Assembly: GCF_030209435.1 (NCBI RefSeq)
Contig: NZ_JARVRX010000014.1
Location: 62,001 to 126,000 of the forward strand
Origin: Mycolicibacterium sp. lyk4-40-TYG-92
GTDB taxonomy: Bacteria > Actinomycetota > Actinomycetes > Mycobacteriales > Mycobacteriaceae
Direction of reading: 5' to 3'
Length of the DNA: 64,000 nucleotides
In this document: piece by piece, positions 8,163 through 16,790 of the stretch
Numbering within the stretch: the first letter of the stretch is position 1
How the letters are laid out: each line of letters opens with the position of its first letter
The notes under the pieces: generated by a model
Told to the model about the DNA's origin: nothing
Databases searched by the model: none
What the model saw: only the letters and a program-made list of their open reading frames with translations
Translations under genes and position numbers: made by a program

Positions 8163-9341
8163 ATGACGCAGCGGTACGACGTCATCGTCGCCGGCGGAGG
8201 TCCGGCTGGGTCGGCGGCTGCCTGGCGTGCCGCACAGACCGGCGCGAGCGTGCTCGTCATCGACAAGGCCACCTTCCCGCGCGACAAGCCGTGCGGCGAC
8301 GGCCTGACCGCCCGCGGGGTCAGCTACCTGCAGAAGATGGGCCTGGCAGATCAGGTCACCGAGTTCCACCGGATCAATCGCGTGACGGTGTTCAGCCCGC
8401 ATGAGTGGGAGCTGTCGTTCCCGCGCCGCCCCGGTATGCCCGACCACGGCTGTACCGTCAGCCGAACCCACTTGGATGCCCTGTTGCTCGGCCATGCCGC
8501 GGCCGCGGGCGCGGAAGTACGGCAGGGTAGCGAGGTGGCGGGCGTCGAGCGCAGCGACGACGGCCGTGTCACCGGTGTGGTCCTCAAGGATGGCGAGACG
8601 GTGCACGCGGACGCCGTGATCGCCGCCGACGGCGCCTACTCCCCGATCAAACGGGCACTGCAGGTCGAGTCGGACTTCCATGGCTATTCGGCCATCGCGA
8701 TTCGCGCCGAGATGCCTGCCGACCGGCCCGACTCCGACGCCCTGGAGATCTATCTCAAGCTGCTGTTCGACGGTGATCAACTGCCCGGCTACGGCTGGGT
8801 GTTCCCCATGGGCAACGGCTCCTTCAATATCGGGCTGGGCTACGTCAACAGCTACCGGAATTGGCAGGCCATCAACGCAACCCGGTTTCTCGGCGACTTC
8901 CTGAACACGCTGCCGCGTGACTGGGCGCTGCCGTCGATCGACGAATTGAAGAAGAACCGGAGCGTCCGGGCCTGGCGCCTGCCCATGGGATTCACCGCAT
9001 GGCCGCCGTGGCGGCCCGGCGTCCTGTTCGCCGGTGATGCGCTGGGCGCCGGCAAGCCGGCCTCCGGTGCGGGCATCTCGAAAGCACTCGAATCCGGTTT
9101 GGCCGCAGGCGAATGCGCCGTCGCGGCACTTGCGAACGGCGGCCCCGACGACTTCACGAACTACCAGCAGCGGATCGAGGCCGCGTGGGGCCGCGAGTAC
9201 CGGCGTGGCCGGTTGTTTCACAAGCTGGCCGGCATCCCCTGGGTGGCCGATGCCGGCCGCCGCGCGGTCGACAGTCGCGTCTTCCGCGATGTGCTGCTGA
9301 AGTCGCTGTACAAGAAGGCCGAGGGGCCGGCACACACCTGA
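8163..9341 (+). CDS. geranylgeranyl-reductase-family FAD oxidoreductase
   Basis: 392 residues with an N-terminal FAD-binding motif VAGGGPAGSAAA (residues 8-19), the family segment DKPCGDGLTARG near residue 40, and the second FAD contact FAGDALGAGKPASGAGI near residue 290. Members reduce isoprenoid double bonds, such as geranylgeranyl groups, archaeal lipids or the menaquinone tail (mycobacterial MenJ). Whether this copy acts on menaquinone or another isoprenoid cannot be told from the sequence. ATG 8163 has AGGGA nine bases upstream. Its stop codon abuts the stop of the convergent gene with no intergenic base. It is the first gene of the accessory block. Confidence 0.87.
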   Translation: MTQRYDVIVAGGGPAGSAAAWRAAQTGASVLVIDKATFPRDKPCGDGLTARGVSYLQKMGLADQVTEFHRINRVTVFSPHEWELSFPRRPGMPDHGCTVSRTHLDALLLGHAAAAGAEVRQGSEVAGVERSDDGRVTGVVLKDGETVHADAVIAADGAYSPIKRALQVESDFHGYSAIAIRAEMPADRPDSDALEIYLKLLFDGDQLPGYGWVFPMGNGSFNIGLGYVNSYRNWQAINATRFLGDFLNTLPRDWALPSIDELKKNRSVRAWRLPMGFTAWPPWRPGVLFAGDALGAGKPASGAGISKALESGLAAGECAVAALANGGPDDFTNYQQRIEAAWGREYRRGRLFHKLAGIPWVADAGRRAVDSRVFRDVLLKSLYKKAEGPAHT

Positions 9342-11051
9342 TTACGCTGCCGGCCGGGCGCCCTTCCCTGACGACGCGTGGTCGGCCTTCGTGCCAGCGG
9401 AGGCGTCCGATTTGGTTGTGCTCCTGGCGGATTCGCTTCGCCGATCACCGGCTTTGACGGACGGTGCGGTCGCGTCGGTACCGGTGTCTGCGTGACCGGC
9501 GTCCGCGGACTGCGGTCGCCGATCGCGGGTCTGCCGCACCGGCGCGACGGCGTCTGGTGTCGGGCGCACCGAGAGTGCGCGCTTGGCCGGTTTGCCCTTC
9601 GAGGCGGCCGGTGATGACGGGGCCGCACCAGAGGCCGGGTTGGAGTCCGACTCCCCCGACGTCGCCTGCGCCGTTCGCGGTGCCGTTACCGCGAGGCCGC
9701 GTCCGGTTGTCGGCACCGCCTGGGGTGTCGTTACGGAGGCGACGGACTTGACTGTGGTACTCGGCGGCGTTGCCGACGTCGGCTTCTGGCCGCCGACCAC
9801 CTGCAACACCTTGGCCACCGGACGGGTGATATTGGTCAGCGCCGCAGTCAGATTCACCACCGATTGCCGAATCGCCTTGGCCAGTGGTGAGTTATCTACA
9901 GACTTCGCAGGATGCTCGGTGGTGGGTGTCGCCGGTTCGGTGGCATCCACCGTCGGTTGCGGCAAGGTCGGCGTATAGCGGCCGGTACGGAGAATCTGCA
10001 TTGACTGTGCGAACGCCCCGGGCAGCTCTTTGAGGGCGGCAGTGATCTTGGCCTGCGGCGTGGTCCAGCTGAATTGCTTGACCTGGCTGGGATCCGCGGT
10101 GCGGTCATAGGCGCTTTCGATGATGACGCGCAGGACTGGGTCCATGGCGTCGACGAGCCGCTGCGCCCCGATCAGCGACGCGGCCAGACGCAGCGGTGCC
10201 AGCAGCGGCAGACGCTGCGGGAAGCTCACGTACGTGGTGTTGCCGACGGTGGTGCTCACCGCGTTGGGACTGGTCTTGGGCTCCAACGCATAGCCGGGAA
10301 GGACATGTTCGAACATGATGCCCAGCAAGGCGTTGACAATAGCCAGTGGGTTGAAATAGGCCGGGAAATCGGCGAATCCGTCGTACTGGTTCTGGTAGAC
10401 CGTGGTCTGGAATGGGCTGTCGGACGGCCCCGGTCGTCCGAGCGGAAAGAGATCACCCAGGATCGGCATACGACTCCACGACGTGAAGCGCGACAGGATG
10501 CCGCCGTTCGGCTGGTACGGGTCGCCGATCAGGGTGAAGGCGTAGTCGCCCGCGTGGGCAACATAGGCCGGGTTCTTGGCCATGTCGGCGCGCGCGATCT
10601 CGGCGACCTGTGCACCCTGGGACATGCCTAGGATGGTGATCTTCTGACCAGAAGCCTGCTTGGCGATGTCCTGCTCGAGATATCCGGCACCGATGCGCTC
10701 GGACTGCTTCAGCGAGTGCGGCCAGTACGGGACGCCGGACAACCCCGGCAGCGCGGAAATGATCGGCCATTCGAGGTTGATCTGCCCCGGGTATGGCACA
10801 ACGTGAAATGAATCTCCTTGCGGGACAGTCGTTCCGTAAAAGAACAACGGGATACTCAGCCCGAAGGGGTCGAACGATCCCCCGACTCCGATCGTGGTGT
10901 CGACGAGCCGTACGGCGGCCGTTGACACGATCGGAGCCGCGGGCGTTGACACGCCGACCACGGCCGCCGCGGCGATACCGACCGCGACACCCCTCGCCAT
11001 GACCGTGGTCGTCCGTCGCGGTGATTGCACTTGTGTTGAGTTGACCCCCAT
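9342..11051 (-). CDS. exported PE-PPE-domain serine esterase with long disordered tail
   Basis: 569 residues. A hydrophobic export segment (MARGVAVGIAAAAVVGVSTP) is followed by a PE-PPE domain (about residues 65-310), an alpha/beta-hydrolase-type fold found in mycobacterial exported lipases and esterases. The nucleophile elbow is GMSQGAQ near residue 145. No PE or PPE N-terminal module is present, so this is a stand-alone PE-PPE hydrolase. Residues about 370-569 are Ala/Pro/Ser/Thr/Lys-rich, low complexity and presumably disordered, perhaps spanning the cell envelope. It lies downstream of a TetR gene on the same strand with a dyad between them, which may be an operator or terminator. The substrate is probably a lipid ester, but this is not shown. 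Confidence 0.85.
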   Translation of the reverse strand: MGVNSTQVQSPRRTTTVMARGVAVGIAAAAVVGVSTPAAPIVSTAAVRLVDTTIGVGGSFDPFGLSIPLFFYGTTVPQGDSFHVVPYPGQINLEWPIISALPGLSGVPYWPHSLKQSERIGAGYLEQDIAKQASGQKITILGMSQGAQVAEIARADMAKNPAYVAHAGDYAFTLIGDPYQPNGGILSRFTSWSRMPILGDLFPLGRPGPSDSPFQTTVYQNQYDGFADFPAYFNPLAIVNALLGIMFEHVLPGYALEPKTSPNAVSTTVGNTTYVSFPQRLPLLAPLRLAASLIGAQRLVDAMDPVLRVIIESAYDRTADPSQVKQFSWTTPQAKITAALKELPGAFAQSMQILRTGRYTPTLPQPTVDATEPATPTTEHPAKSVDNSPLAKAIRQSVVNLTAALTNITRPVAKVLQVVGGQKPTSATPPSTTVKSVASVTTPQAVPTTGRGLAVTAPRTAQATSGESDSNPASGAAPSSPAASKGKPAKRALSVRPTPDAVAPVRQTRDRRPQSADAGHADTGTDATAPSVKAGDRRSESARSTTKSDASAGTKADHASSGKGARPAA

Positions 11052-11086
11052 AGCCGCAGGACGCTATAGCAATCGCCGGTTTCGAA

Positions 11087-11117
11087 CAAGACCTCTTTTT
11101 GAAAACAAGAAGTCTTG
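11087..11117. promoter_or_regulatory. 31-bp dyad between the TetR and PE-PPE genes
   Basis: CAAGACCTCTT (11087-11097) and AAGAAGTCTTG (11107-11117) pair at 10 of 11 positions around a 9-bp A/T-rich spacer. It lies 35-65 bp upstream of the PE-PPE esterase start and 50-80 bp downstream of the TetR stop. It could be the TetR operator in the esterase promoter or a terminator for the TetR gene. The A/T-rich context is unusual for the region. Confidence 0.45.
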
Positions 11118-11165
11118 CCAAAGCGGCCCGCGATCGGATGCACCGGGGTATGGCGCGGATTGCGA

Positions 11166-11870
11166 TCAGCGCAATGAGGCGGTGATGCCGGCCCGCACCA
11201 CTGCCATGAAGCTGGTCAGATTGCCGATGAGAGTGTCGATACTCGGCCGTGGTTCAGCGTCGGGCTCGTAGTCGTGCAACCAGTCGGCAACCGCCTCGAA
11301 GAGACCGCCGACGGTCAGGACCGCGAGCGCATGCAAGTCGAGCGCGGCATCGTCCGCGATCTCCGGGAACTCGCGACGCCGCCACAACTCTTCGACAAAC
11401 GTTGCGGTCCAACGCCGGTTCTCGCGGCGCTGACGCTCGACCCGCGGCGAGATACCCGCGCATTCCCCGAACGCCACCACCGCAATCCGGGGGTCGTCGA
11501 CCAGAGCGTGGGCGAACGCCGACAGCAGTAGGCGGACGGTCTCGTCGTCGTCATCCGGTGCGCTGGCGAGGATCTCGACAACCTGGCGTTCGATGCGCTC
11601 GGCGATCTGCCGGAGCAATTCGATGTAGCAGTCTTCCTTGCTGTCGAATGTCTCGTAGAACGCCTTGTTCCCCACGAACGCGTTCTGGCAGATCTGCTCG
11701 ATCGAGGTGTTGGCATAACCGTCGCGGGCGATCAACTCGAACGCGGACGCCAGCAGTTGTTCCCGGCGGTGAACTCGACGCTGCTCGGCGTCGAGGCCAC
11801 GAATCGTGCGCGGAGCTCGTGATGTCGCGGAGGTGGTGCGTTTACCTGCGCCCGCCGACGGTCTGCTCAT
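11166..11870 (-). CDS. TetR-family transcriptional regulator
   Basis: 234 residues from ATG 11870. The N-terminal 30 residues are basic and Ser/Thr-rich (SRPSAGAGKRTTSATSRAPR). The TetR HTH follows (LLASAFELIARDGYANTSIEQICQ, then NKAFYETFDSKED, residues about 35-85). The C-terminal half is helical. The frame is open far upstream into the LysR-like gene, but that part is its antiparallel-frame shadow. It lies 49 bp after the LysR-like gene and 114 bp before the PE-PPE esterase gene, all on the minus strand. The esterase is the most likely target, judged from adjacency only. Confidence 0.87.
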   Translation of the reverse strand: MSRPSAGAGKRTTSATSRAPRTIRGLDAEQRRVHRREQLLASAFELIARDGYANTSIEQICQNAFVGNKAFYETFDSKEDCYIELLRQIAERIERQVVEILASAPDDDDETVRLLLSAFAHALVDDPRIAVVAFGECAGISPRVERQRRENRRWTATFVEELWRRREFPEIADDAALDLHALAVLTVGGLFEAVADWLHDYEPDAEPRPSIDTLIGNLTSFMAVVRAGITASLR

Positions 11871-11919
11871 GGCCTGGGAGTGTAGTGGCGCTGAGCAAAC
11901 GCAATGGGCTACAACGGCG

Positions 11920-12654
11920 TCAGCGCCGACCGCGCTTGGCCTGGCCTGGTTTTCGGGGGACCTTGCTTGTCGCGACTTTGCCCGCCGCGGCCCGGGCAGC
12001 CTGCTTGGCGAGGGTCTTCTCCCGCGCGCTGCGTTTCGGCGCCGGCTCGGCCTGGCCCCGCGACGAACTGGCCTTACGGCCCCGCACGATGCCGATGAAC
12101 TCCTCGACCAGTTCCGACTGCTCCCCTTCCGGAAAAGCCAGCGCGACGGGGCAGGTGGGCGCGTCGGTGATCGGCCGGTACGTGAGATCCTTGCGGTGAT
12201 ACAGCCGAGCGAGTGACTGCGGCACGATGAGGGCACCCATGCCGGTCGCGACGAGTTCTATTGCGCCCTCGGTGGTTTCGGGCCGGTACTCGACCGCGTT
12301 TCCCGGGGCATCCGCCCAGCCGACGACGTCGTCGAGCGGCACCAGGATCGGCTCGCCATCGAGGTCCGCGGCGGTGATCTCGTCGACCGCGGTGAGCACA
12401 TGATCGGTCGGCACGACAGCCACCGTCGTCTCCTCATACAGCGAGATGACGGCGAGCCCCGTCATGTCGGCCGGCAGCCGGAGCAGCGCCACGTCGACGC
12501 CGCCGGCCCGCAGTGTGTCGGCCGCATCGGCCGCCGTCACCGGATGCAGAATCAGCGCTGCCTCGGGACGACGCTCGGCCCAGATCCGCGCCCACTTCGC
12601 GGGCGTCCCACCGGGGACGTACCCGAGAGTCAACGAGGCCGAGTTCACGGCCAT
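11920..12654 (-). CDS. LysR-type substrate-binding domain protein without HTH, basic C-terminal tail
   Basis: 244 residues from ATG 12654 (AVNSASLTLGYVPGGTPAKW). Almost the whole protein is a LysR-type effector-binding fold (residues 7-185), with the typical GYVPGG entry strand, LRAGGVDVALLRLP and VATGMGALIVPQSLA. The usual 60-residue N-terminal winged helix is absent. Even the longer open frame up to 12738 would not contain it. The last 55 residues are strongly basic (repeated Lys, Arg and Ala, ending KPGQAKRGRR) and could contact nucleic acid. It is divergent from the CrtA-like gene with 54 bp between them. It may be an atypical regulator or a ligand sensor. Confidence 0.8.
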   Translation of the reverse strand: MAVNSASLTLGYVPGGTPAKWARIWAERRPEAALILHPVTAADAADTLRAGGVDVALLRLPADMTGLAVISLYEETTVAVVPTDHVLTAVDEITAADLDGEPILVPLDDVVGWADAPGNAVEYRPETTEGAIELVATGMGALIVPQSLARLYHRKDLTYRPITDAPTCPVALAFPEGEQSELVEEFIGIVRGRKASSSRGQAEPAPKRSAREKTLAKQAARAAAGKVATSKVPRKPGQAKRGRR

Positions 12655-12708
12655 CACGCTACCCAAACGCGCGTCGGGCGGTTCGTCGTCAGCGCCGATA
12701 ATTGAGGG

Positions 12709-13431
12709 ATGACCGGGCTCGGCGTCTTCACGTTCCATCTCGTCGAACTGCCGGTCACGTCGACGGTGCCGCTACTGCGGCGACCACCACAGCCCGACCG
12801 AGTGACCGGGCTGCGCTACGCAGAATGCCTATCCCTGATGCGGCTCGGTGCGCCGACCATCTCCCCCGACCGGCTGCAGCTGCGGCGGCTGGCAATGTTC
12901 GCCCGATGGGACGACGAGGCCGCGATCGACGCCTTTCTGGCCGGTCCAGGCGCGCGTCTCGCTGCCGGCTGGCATGTCCGGATGACGTTCCTGCGGCGCT
13001 GGTCCACGCTCGCGGCGCTCCCCGATCTACCGCAGGAGGCCGACGCCTCCGACGCTGACGAGCCCGTCGTCGCCGTCACCCTGGCCCGCATGCGGTTGCC
13101 CGAGGTACCGCGCTTCCTCGCCTGGGGCAAGCCGGTCGAGCGGTTGGTCCGTGATCATCCTGACGCCACCCTGGCGCTGGCGGCGGTGCGCCCGCCCCGC
13201 TCCATCTCCACCTTCTCGATCTGGAACTCAGTGCGAGCGATGACGGACATGGTGCACGGCCGTGATGGAGCGGCAGAGCTCGCCGAACCGGCGCGGCATG
13301 CCGCTGCGATGGCCGAACGCCGCCGCCGCGACTTCCACCGCGAGTTCGCGACCTACCGATTCCGCCCCATCTCCGAACACGGCTACTGGGACGGTCGTAC
13401 CGGTTACGTGCCGAGGCGTTCCAGCTTGTAG
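12709..13431 (+). CDS. spheroidene-monooxygenase (CrtA)-like protein
   Basis: 240 residues. The pattern (FTFHLVELP start, LRYAECLSLMRLG, W followed by a single-domain alpha/beta region, then RSISTFSIWNSVRAMTDMVHG) resembles the CrtA-like spheroidene monooxygenase family. In phototrophs these oxygenate carotenoids; in mycobacteria the members have no known substrate. The C-terminal FRPISEHGYWDGR is well conserved-looking. It is divergent from the LysR-like gene, a typical regulator/target arrangement. Its last 28 bp overlap the 3' end of the convergent hypothetical gene. Family assignment is moderate; function open. Confidence 0.65.
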   Translation: MTGLGVFTFHLVELPVTSTVPLLRRPPQPDRVTGLRYAECLSLMRLGAPTISPDRLQLRRLAMFARWDDEAAIDAFLAGPGARLAAGWHVRMTFLRRWSTLAALPDLPQEADASDADEPVVAVTLARMRLPEVPRFLAWGKPVERLVRDHPDATLALAAVRPPRSISTFSIWNSVRAMTDMVHGRDGAAELAEPARHAAAMAERRRRDFHREFATYRFRPISEHGYWDGRTGYVPRRSSL

Positions 13432-14249
13432 TGCAGGCGGACGGCCGGCAGGTTCCACATTCGCAGCACATGGTCGGTACGGAGCACCTGCTCGCGGTCA
13501 ACGTAGAGGTCGAACGTCTCGTGCACGGGCACGCGCCGCGCGAAATGGCGACCGCGATCGCGGACCAGGACGTACGCCCCGTCGGCACCCCACGGGCCCG
13601 CCGGGGACGACAGCCGCAGGCCACCGTCCGGCAGGTGCTGCGGCCGAAGAAAGACCTGGACGTTGCCCTCTTCCAACGGGAACGTCACGTGCACGCTGGC
13701 CCGATCGGCACCGGGAAGCGTTCTGCGCGAATAACATCCGCTGAACACGGTGTCGCCGTTTCCACGCAGGGTCCGGACCCAGCCGGCCGCGACCTGCGCG
13801 CCGGCACCGTCGGTGATCACCGACACCCGGCCATCGATGCCCCGCGCGACGTCGAGGGGGCGCATCGGTAGCGCCAGTTGCTGCACGCGCTTGCCGAACG
13901 CGCGCGAGATCAGTTCGCCGCCCGGCCAGAACAACGGTGACCAACTGCTCCACACCTCCATGCGCCAGCGCGCAGTGTGGGTGTAGAAGTCGTGAATCAT
14001 CGGGTGGACGGCCGCGGCATCGAATCCGGGGCCGGACAGTCCTTCGAGGTCGGGCTGCAAACCGGCGTCGGGATCGTCGTCGCGCAGGGCGCCACCGCGC
14101 CGGGCCGCTTCGTCCCGCAGCCAGCTGTTCCCGCCACCCCGGGACCCGAGTGGCGCCTGCAGCCAGGCGTCGGCGCCCTCGAGATCGACGCCTCTGCCGG
14201 CTGCCCGCCAGAACTTGCGGGTCGCGAGATCCAGCCGCGAAAACTCCAC
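13404..14249 (-). CDS. conserved hypothetical protein (281 aa)
   Basis: 281 residues beginning EFSRLDLATRKFWRAAGRG. There is no signal peptide, membrane segment or motif I recognise. It has many Trp residues (for example RWRMEVWSSWSPLFWPGGE around residue 95) and a beta-rich C-terminal half with paired acidic/basic strands (SVHVTFPLEEGNVQVFLRPQ). The protein-like composition and full occupancy of the interval support a real gene. Its 3' end overlaps the convergent CrtA-like gene by 28 bp. The 5' end is about 50 bp from the divergent DUF5997 gene. Function unknown. Confidence 0.72.
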   Translation of the reverse strand: MEFSRLDLATRKFWRAAGRGVDLEGADAWLQAPLGSRGGGNSWLRDEAARRGGALRDDDPDAGLQPDLEGLSGPGFDAAAVHPMIHDFYTHTARWRMEVWSSWSPLFWPGGELISRAFGKRVQQLALPMRPLDVARGIDGRVSVITDGAGAQVAAGWVRTLRGNGDTVFSGCYSRRTLPGADRASVHVTFPLEEGNVQVFLRPQHLPDGGLRLSSPAGPWGADGAYVLVRDRGRHFARRVPVHETFDLYVDREQVLRTDHVLRMWNLPAVRLHYKLERLGT

Positions 14250-14300
14250 ATCGCGGATCGTACGGGGTTAACGCCGCGACCTAACGATAGGCTGATGCCC

Positions 14301-14687
14301 ATGAGCAGGCCCAACGCGCAGTCCATGAAACCCGCCACCGCGGCGAAGAAGCTGGACGTGTACTTGCCCGCGACGCCTGCCGAGTTCCAGGAGAACGCGA
14401 TCACGCGCGCCGAGCTGGCGGCCTTGCAGGCCGATCCGCCGCAGTGGCTCAAGGACCTCCGCAAGAACGGGCCGCACCCCAAGAACCTGGTGGCGGCCAA
14501 GCTCGGCGTTTCGATCGCCGGCCTCGCGCGCGGTGGCGTCGAGAAGGCGCTGACCACCGAGGAGATCGACGCGCTCCTCGAGGAGAAGCCGGACTGGCTG
14601 ATCATCGAACGCGAGAGCTACCAGCAGGTGCTGCGCGAACAGCGACGCATCAAGGCGCTGCACGCGGATCAGGCGCGCGAAGCGTGA
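14301..14687 (+). CDS. DUF5997-family protein
   Basis: 128 residues. ATG 14301 is preferred over ATG 14295 because AGG at 14289-14291 is then at normal distance. Sequence features are KKLDVYLPATPAEFQ, the helical LKDLRKNGPHPKNLVAAKLGVSIAGLARGG and ending EKPDWLIIERESYQQVLREQ. This pattern is that of the small actinobacterial DUF5997 family, with a helix-turn-helix-like centre (KNLVAAKLGVSIAGLARGG), which hints at nucleic-acid binding without proof. The stop codon is inside a perfect terminator hairpin. Confidence 0.78.
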   Translation: MSRPNAQSMKPATAAKKLDVYLPATPAEFQENAITRAELAALQADPPQWLKDLRKNGPHPKNLVAAKLGVSIAGLARGGVEKALTTEEIDALLEEKPDWLIIERESYQQVLREQRRIKALHADQAREA

Positions 14688-14713
14688 CGGACCGGTAGCC
14701 ACCGGTCCGTCAC
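14684..14713. terminator. perfect bidirectional hairpin terminator
   Basis: GTGACGGACCGGT (14684-14696) and ACCGGTCCGTCAC (14701-14713) form a perfect 13-bp stem with a 4-nt loop. It starts one base before the TGA of the DUF5997 gene and ends 10 bp before the stop of the convergent secreted-protein gene, so it can serve both transcripts. Confidence 0.8.
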
Positions 14714-14722
14714 TGCAGGTAC

Positions 14723-15181
14723 TCACCAGAGGTCGAAGCTGACATTGGTGCTCGGGTAGCGGCTGCTGAAGTTGTGATTGATCCAGTAGTTCTTGGCGAG
14801 AAACCCGGTGACACCGGTGTTCGCGACATTCGTGTTGGTCTTCGAGTTGCTGACCTCGTACGTGGCGGTCGGGCCGCCGGCGCCCACCCGGTAGGCGACG
14901 TGCATGTCGAGTGAATTACCTTGCGGCGCAACGGCTGTCACGATTTCGGTGGCGCCCGGTGCCAGCAACCGCTGAGGGCCGTCGACCCATTGGCCGTTAG
15001 GGCTCGTCCCGTCATCGACCAGGAACTGAACCTTGTCGGTGTGGTTGGTGATCGTCATGGCGATGGTCGGCTCGCCGGGATGAGTAACCGGCATGGTTCC
15101 CGCGTGGGCGACCGCGGCGAAGGACAGCGCGGCGGCGATCCCGGTTCCTGCTGCGGCGACACGAGCCGTCGTGATGTTCAT
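14723..15181 (-). CDS. secreted beta-rich protein, unknown function
   Basis: 152 residues from ATG 15181, which has a near-perfect GGAGGCCCC just upstream. The signal peptide is ARVAAAGTGIAAALSFAAVAHA, cleaved before GTMPV. The mature part is rich in Asn, Thr, Val and aromatic residues and predicted beta-stranded (TITNHTDKVQFLVDD, TATYEVSNSKTNTNVANTG, ending YPSTNVSFDLW). It has no Cys. The pattern recalls small secreted beta-sandwich proteins of the aegerolysin or crystal-protein type, but the resemblance is too loose to assign. Confidence 0.75.
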   Translation of the reverse strand: MNITTARVAAAGTGIAAALSFAAVAHAGTMPVTHPGEPTIAMTITNHTDKVQFLVDDGTSPNGQWVDGPQRLLAPGATEIVTAVAPQGNSLDMHVAYRVGAGGPTATYEVSNSKTNTNVANTGVTGFLAKNYWINHNFSSRYPSTNVSFDLW

Positions 15182-15377
15182 GGGGCCTCCTGTACGTGAA
15201 TGTTGTTTTCCGAGACGGGTTTTGGGACGTCTCTGTGACACCGCCAACTATTCCGCGAATGACGTCTTCCCGGATTCCCCCGAACAGCGGATTCGCCGGT
15301 TGAACCGCACTCCACCGATCGGCGGACATACCAAGTCCGCCGAACGGCCGCCACGGCGATCTGCTTGGGTAGAGGCG

Positions 15378-16256
15378 ATGGCTACACCAAACGCTCCGCT
15401 GGGCATCGCCACGTTCAACGTCAACGGGATCCGGGCGGCACGCCGGCGCGGCTTCGACGCCTGGCTCGCCGGCCGCGGGCTCGACGTGGTGGCACTGCAA
15501 GAGTTGCGCTGCCCGCCCGAGCAGGTCGGCGAATTCGACGGCTATCACGCGGCGATCGACTCCGGCTCGATCCCGGGCCGCAACGGCGTCGCCATCCTGA
15601 CGCGCGAGGCACCGTCGGACGTGCGGACCTGGGTGTCGCATCGGCCGCGCAGCCGGGGCCTCGGAGCGCATGCGCTCGAGGGTCGCTACCTCGAGGTCGA
15701 CCTCGCGGACGCTCCCCTCACGGTGGCCTGTCTCTATCTGCCGAAGGGCGGCCTGCCCGCGCACCTGCAGCGGCCCGGCAACATGCGCGACATTCCGGAC
15801 GGCGGCGCCAAGTACGAACGGAAGATGCGCTTTCTCGGGGCATTCGCGCGCGAGCTGAGCCGGAGTCGCCGGGCGGCGCTCGCCGCGGGCCGCGAATTCC
15901 TGCTGCTCGGCGACCTGAACGTGGCCCACCTGCCACACGATGTGACCAATTGGCGGGCTGCGCAGAAGATGGAGGGCTTCCTCCCCGAGGAGCGCGCCTG
16001 GCTCGACGCTCAGATCGGGCCACGCACGCTCGTCGATGTGGTCCGGACGCTGCACGGCGACCACCCCGGGCCGCTGTCCTGGTGGAGTTGGGCCGGCGAG
16101 TCGTTCGTCAAGGATGTGGGCTGGCGCATCGATCACCACCTGGCCACGCCGCGGCTCGCGCGGACCGCCGTGTCGGTGACGGTCGACAAGGAAGCCGCAC
16201 CCGACGCGCGGTTGTCCGACCACGCGCCTGTGGTCGTGCGGTACGCCTTCCCCTGA
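15378..16256 (+). CDS. exodeoxyribonuclease III / AP endonuclease family (XthA-like)
   Basis: 292 residues of the endonuclease/exonuclease/phosphatase fold. Family signatures are in order: ATFNVNGIRAARR (metal-site Asn), ALQELRCPPEQ (catalytic Glu), the central SIPGRNGVAILTR, LLLGDLNVAH (Asp/Asn pair), GWRIDHHLAT and the C-terminal LSDHAPVVV (Asp-His). This is a complete active site for cutting DNA at abasic sites and 3'-exonuclease activity in base excision repair. ATG 15378 follows GAGG. The motifs are those of XthA-type enzymes; mycobacteria often have more than one such gene, so I give no symbol. Confidence 0.9.
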   Translation: MATPNAPLGIATFNVNGIRAARRRGFDAWLAGRGLDVVALQELRCPPEQVGEFDGYHAAIDSGSIPGRNGVAILTREAPSDVRTWVSHRPRSRGLGAHALEGRYLEVDLADAPLTVACLYLPKGGLPAHLQRPGNMRDIPDGGAKYERKMRFLGAFARELSRSRRAALAAGREFLLLGDLNVAHLPHDVTNWRAAQKMEGFLPEERAWLDAQIGPRTLVDVVRTLHGDHPGPLSWWSWAGESFVKDVGWRIDHHLATPRLARTAVSVTVDKEAAPDARLSDHAPVVVRYAFP

Positions 16257-16345
16257 ACCGCCACGCGATGAGTTATGCGCGGGCCGGCTGTCTACCCCTG
16301 TGACGGCACCTGCTACCGGGTGCTGCGGACCACAGGAGCAGCCCG

Positions 16346-16741
16346 ATGCACGCCATGATCTTCGTCCACCTGCCCGTCGCCGACGTCGCGCGCTCGCGAA
16401 AGTTCTTCTCCGGGCTCGGCTATTCGGTCGACGAGACGTTCAGCAGTGACAACGCAGTGACACTGGTGCTTGGCGAGAACCAGTTCGCAATGCTGACGCA
16501 GCGCGACGTCTTCGATTCCCTGCACCCGGCCGAGACTGCCGACGCGTCGAAGACGAAGGAGTGCGTCATCTGTCTGGCGGTCGACAGCCGCGGATGTGTC
16601 GACAGGCTGGTGGACGGTGCCCTGGCCGCGGGCGCCACGCCGGGCGACACCGACGACGAGGACTTCATGTACGGCCGCAGCTACCACGACCTCGACGGCC
16701 ACTCCTGGCAGATCTTCTCGATGAACCTCGCGGCCACGTAG
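16346..16741 (+). CDS. VOC (glyoxalase/bleomycin-resistance) family protein
   Basis: 131 residues with the paired beta-alpha-beta-beta-beta modules of the vicinal-oxygen-chelate fold. The start is MIFVHLPVADVARSRKFFSGLGY, the middle has LVLGENQFAMLTQ, and the end YGRSYHDLDGHSWQIF contains the usual DLDGHxW metal-ligand segment. It probably acts as a single-chain metal-dependent lyase, isomerase or binding protein; the substrate cannot be inferred. AGGAG lies at a good distance before ATG 16346. It lies 50 bp before the cupin gene in the same direction. Confidence 0.87.
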   Translation: MHAMIFVHLPVADVARSRKFFSGLGYSVDETFSSDNAVTLVLGENQFAMLTQRDVFDSLHPAETADASKTKECVICLAVDSRGCVDRLVDGALAAGATPGDTDDEDFMYGRSYHDLDGHSWQIFSMNLAAT

Positions 16742-16790
16742 CCCAAAAACTGGCCTCGGCCGATCTTGCACACCGCTACGATTTCCCAGC

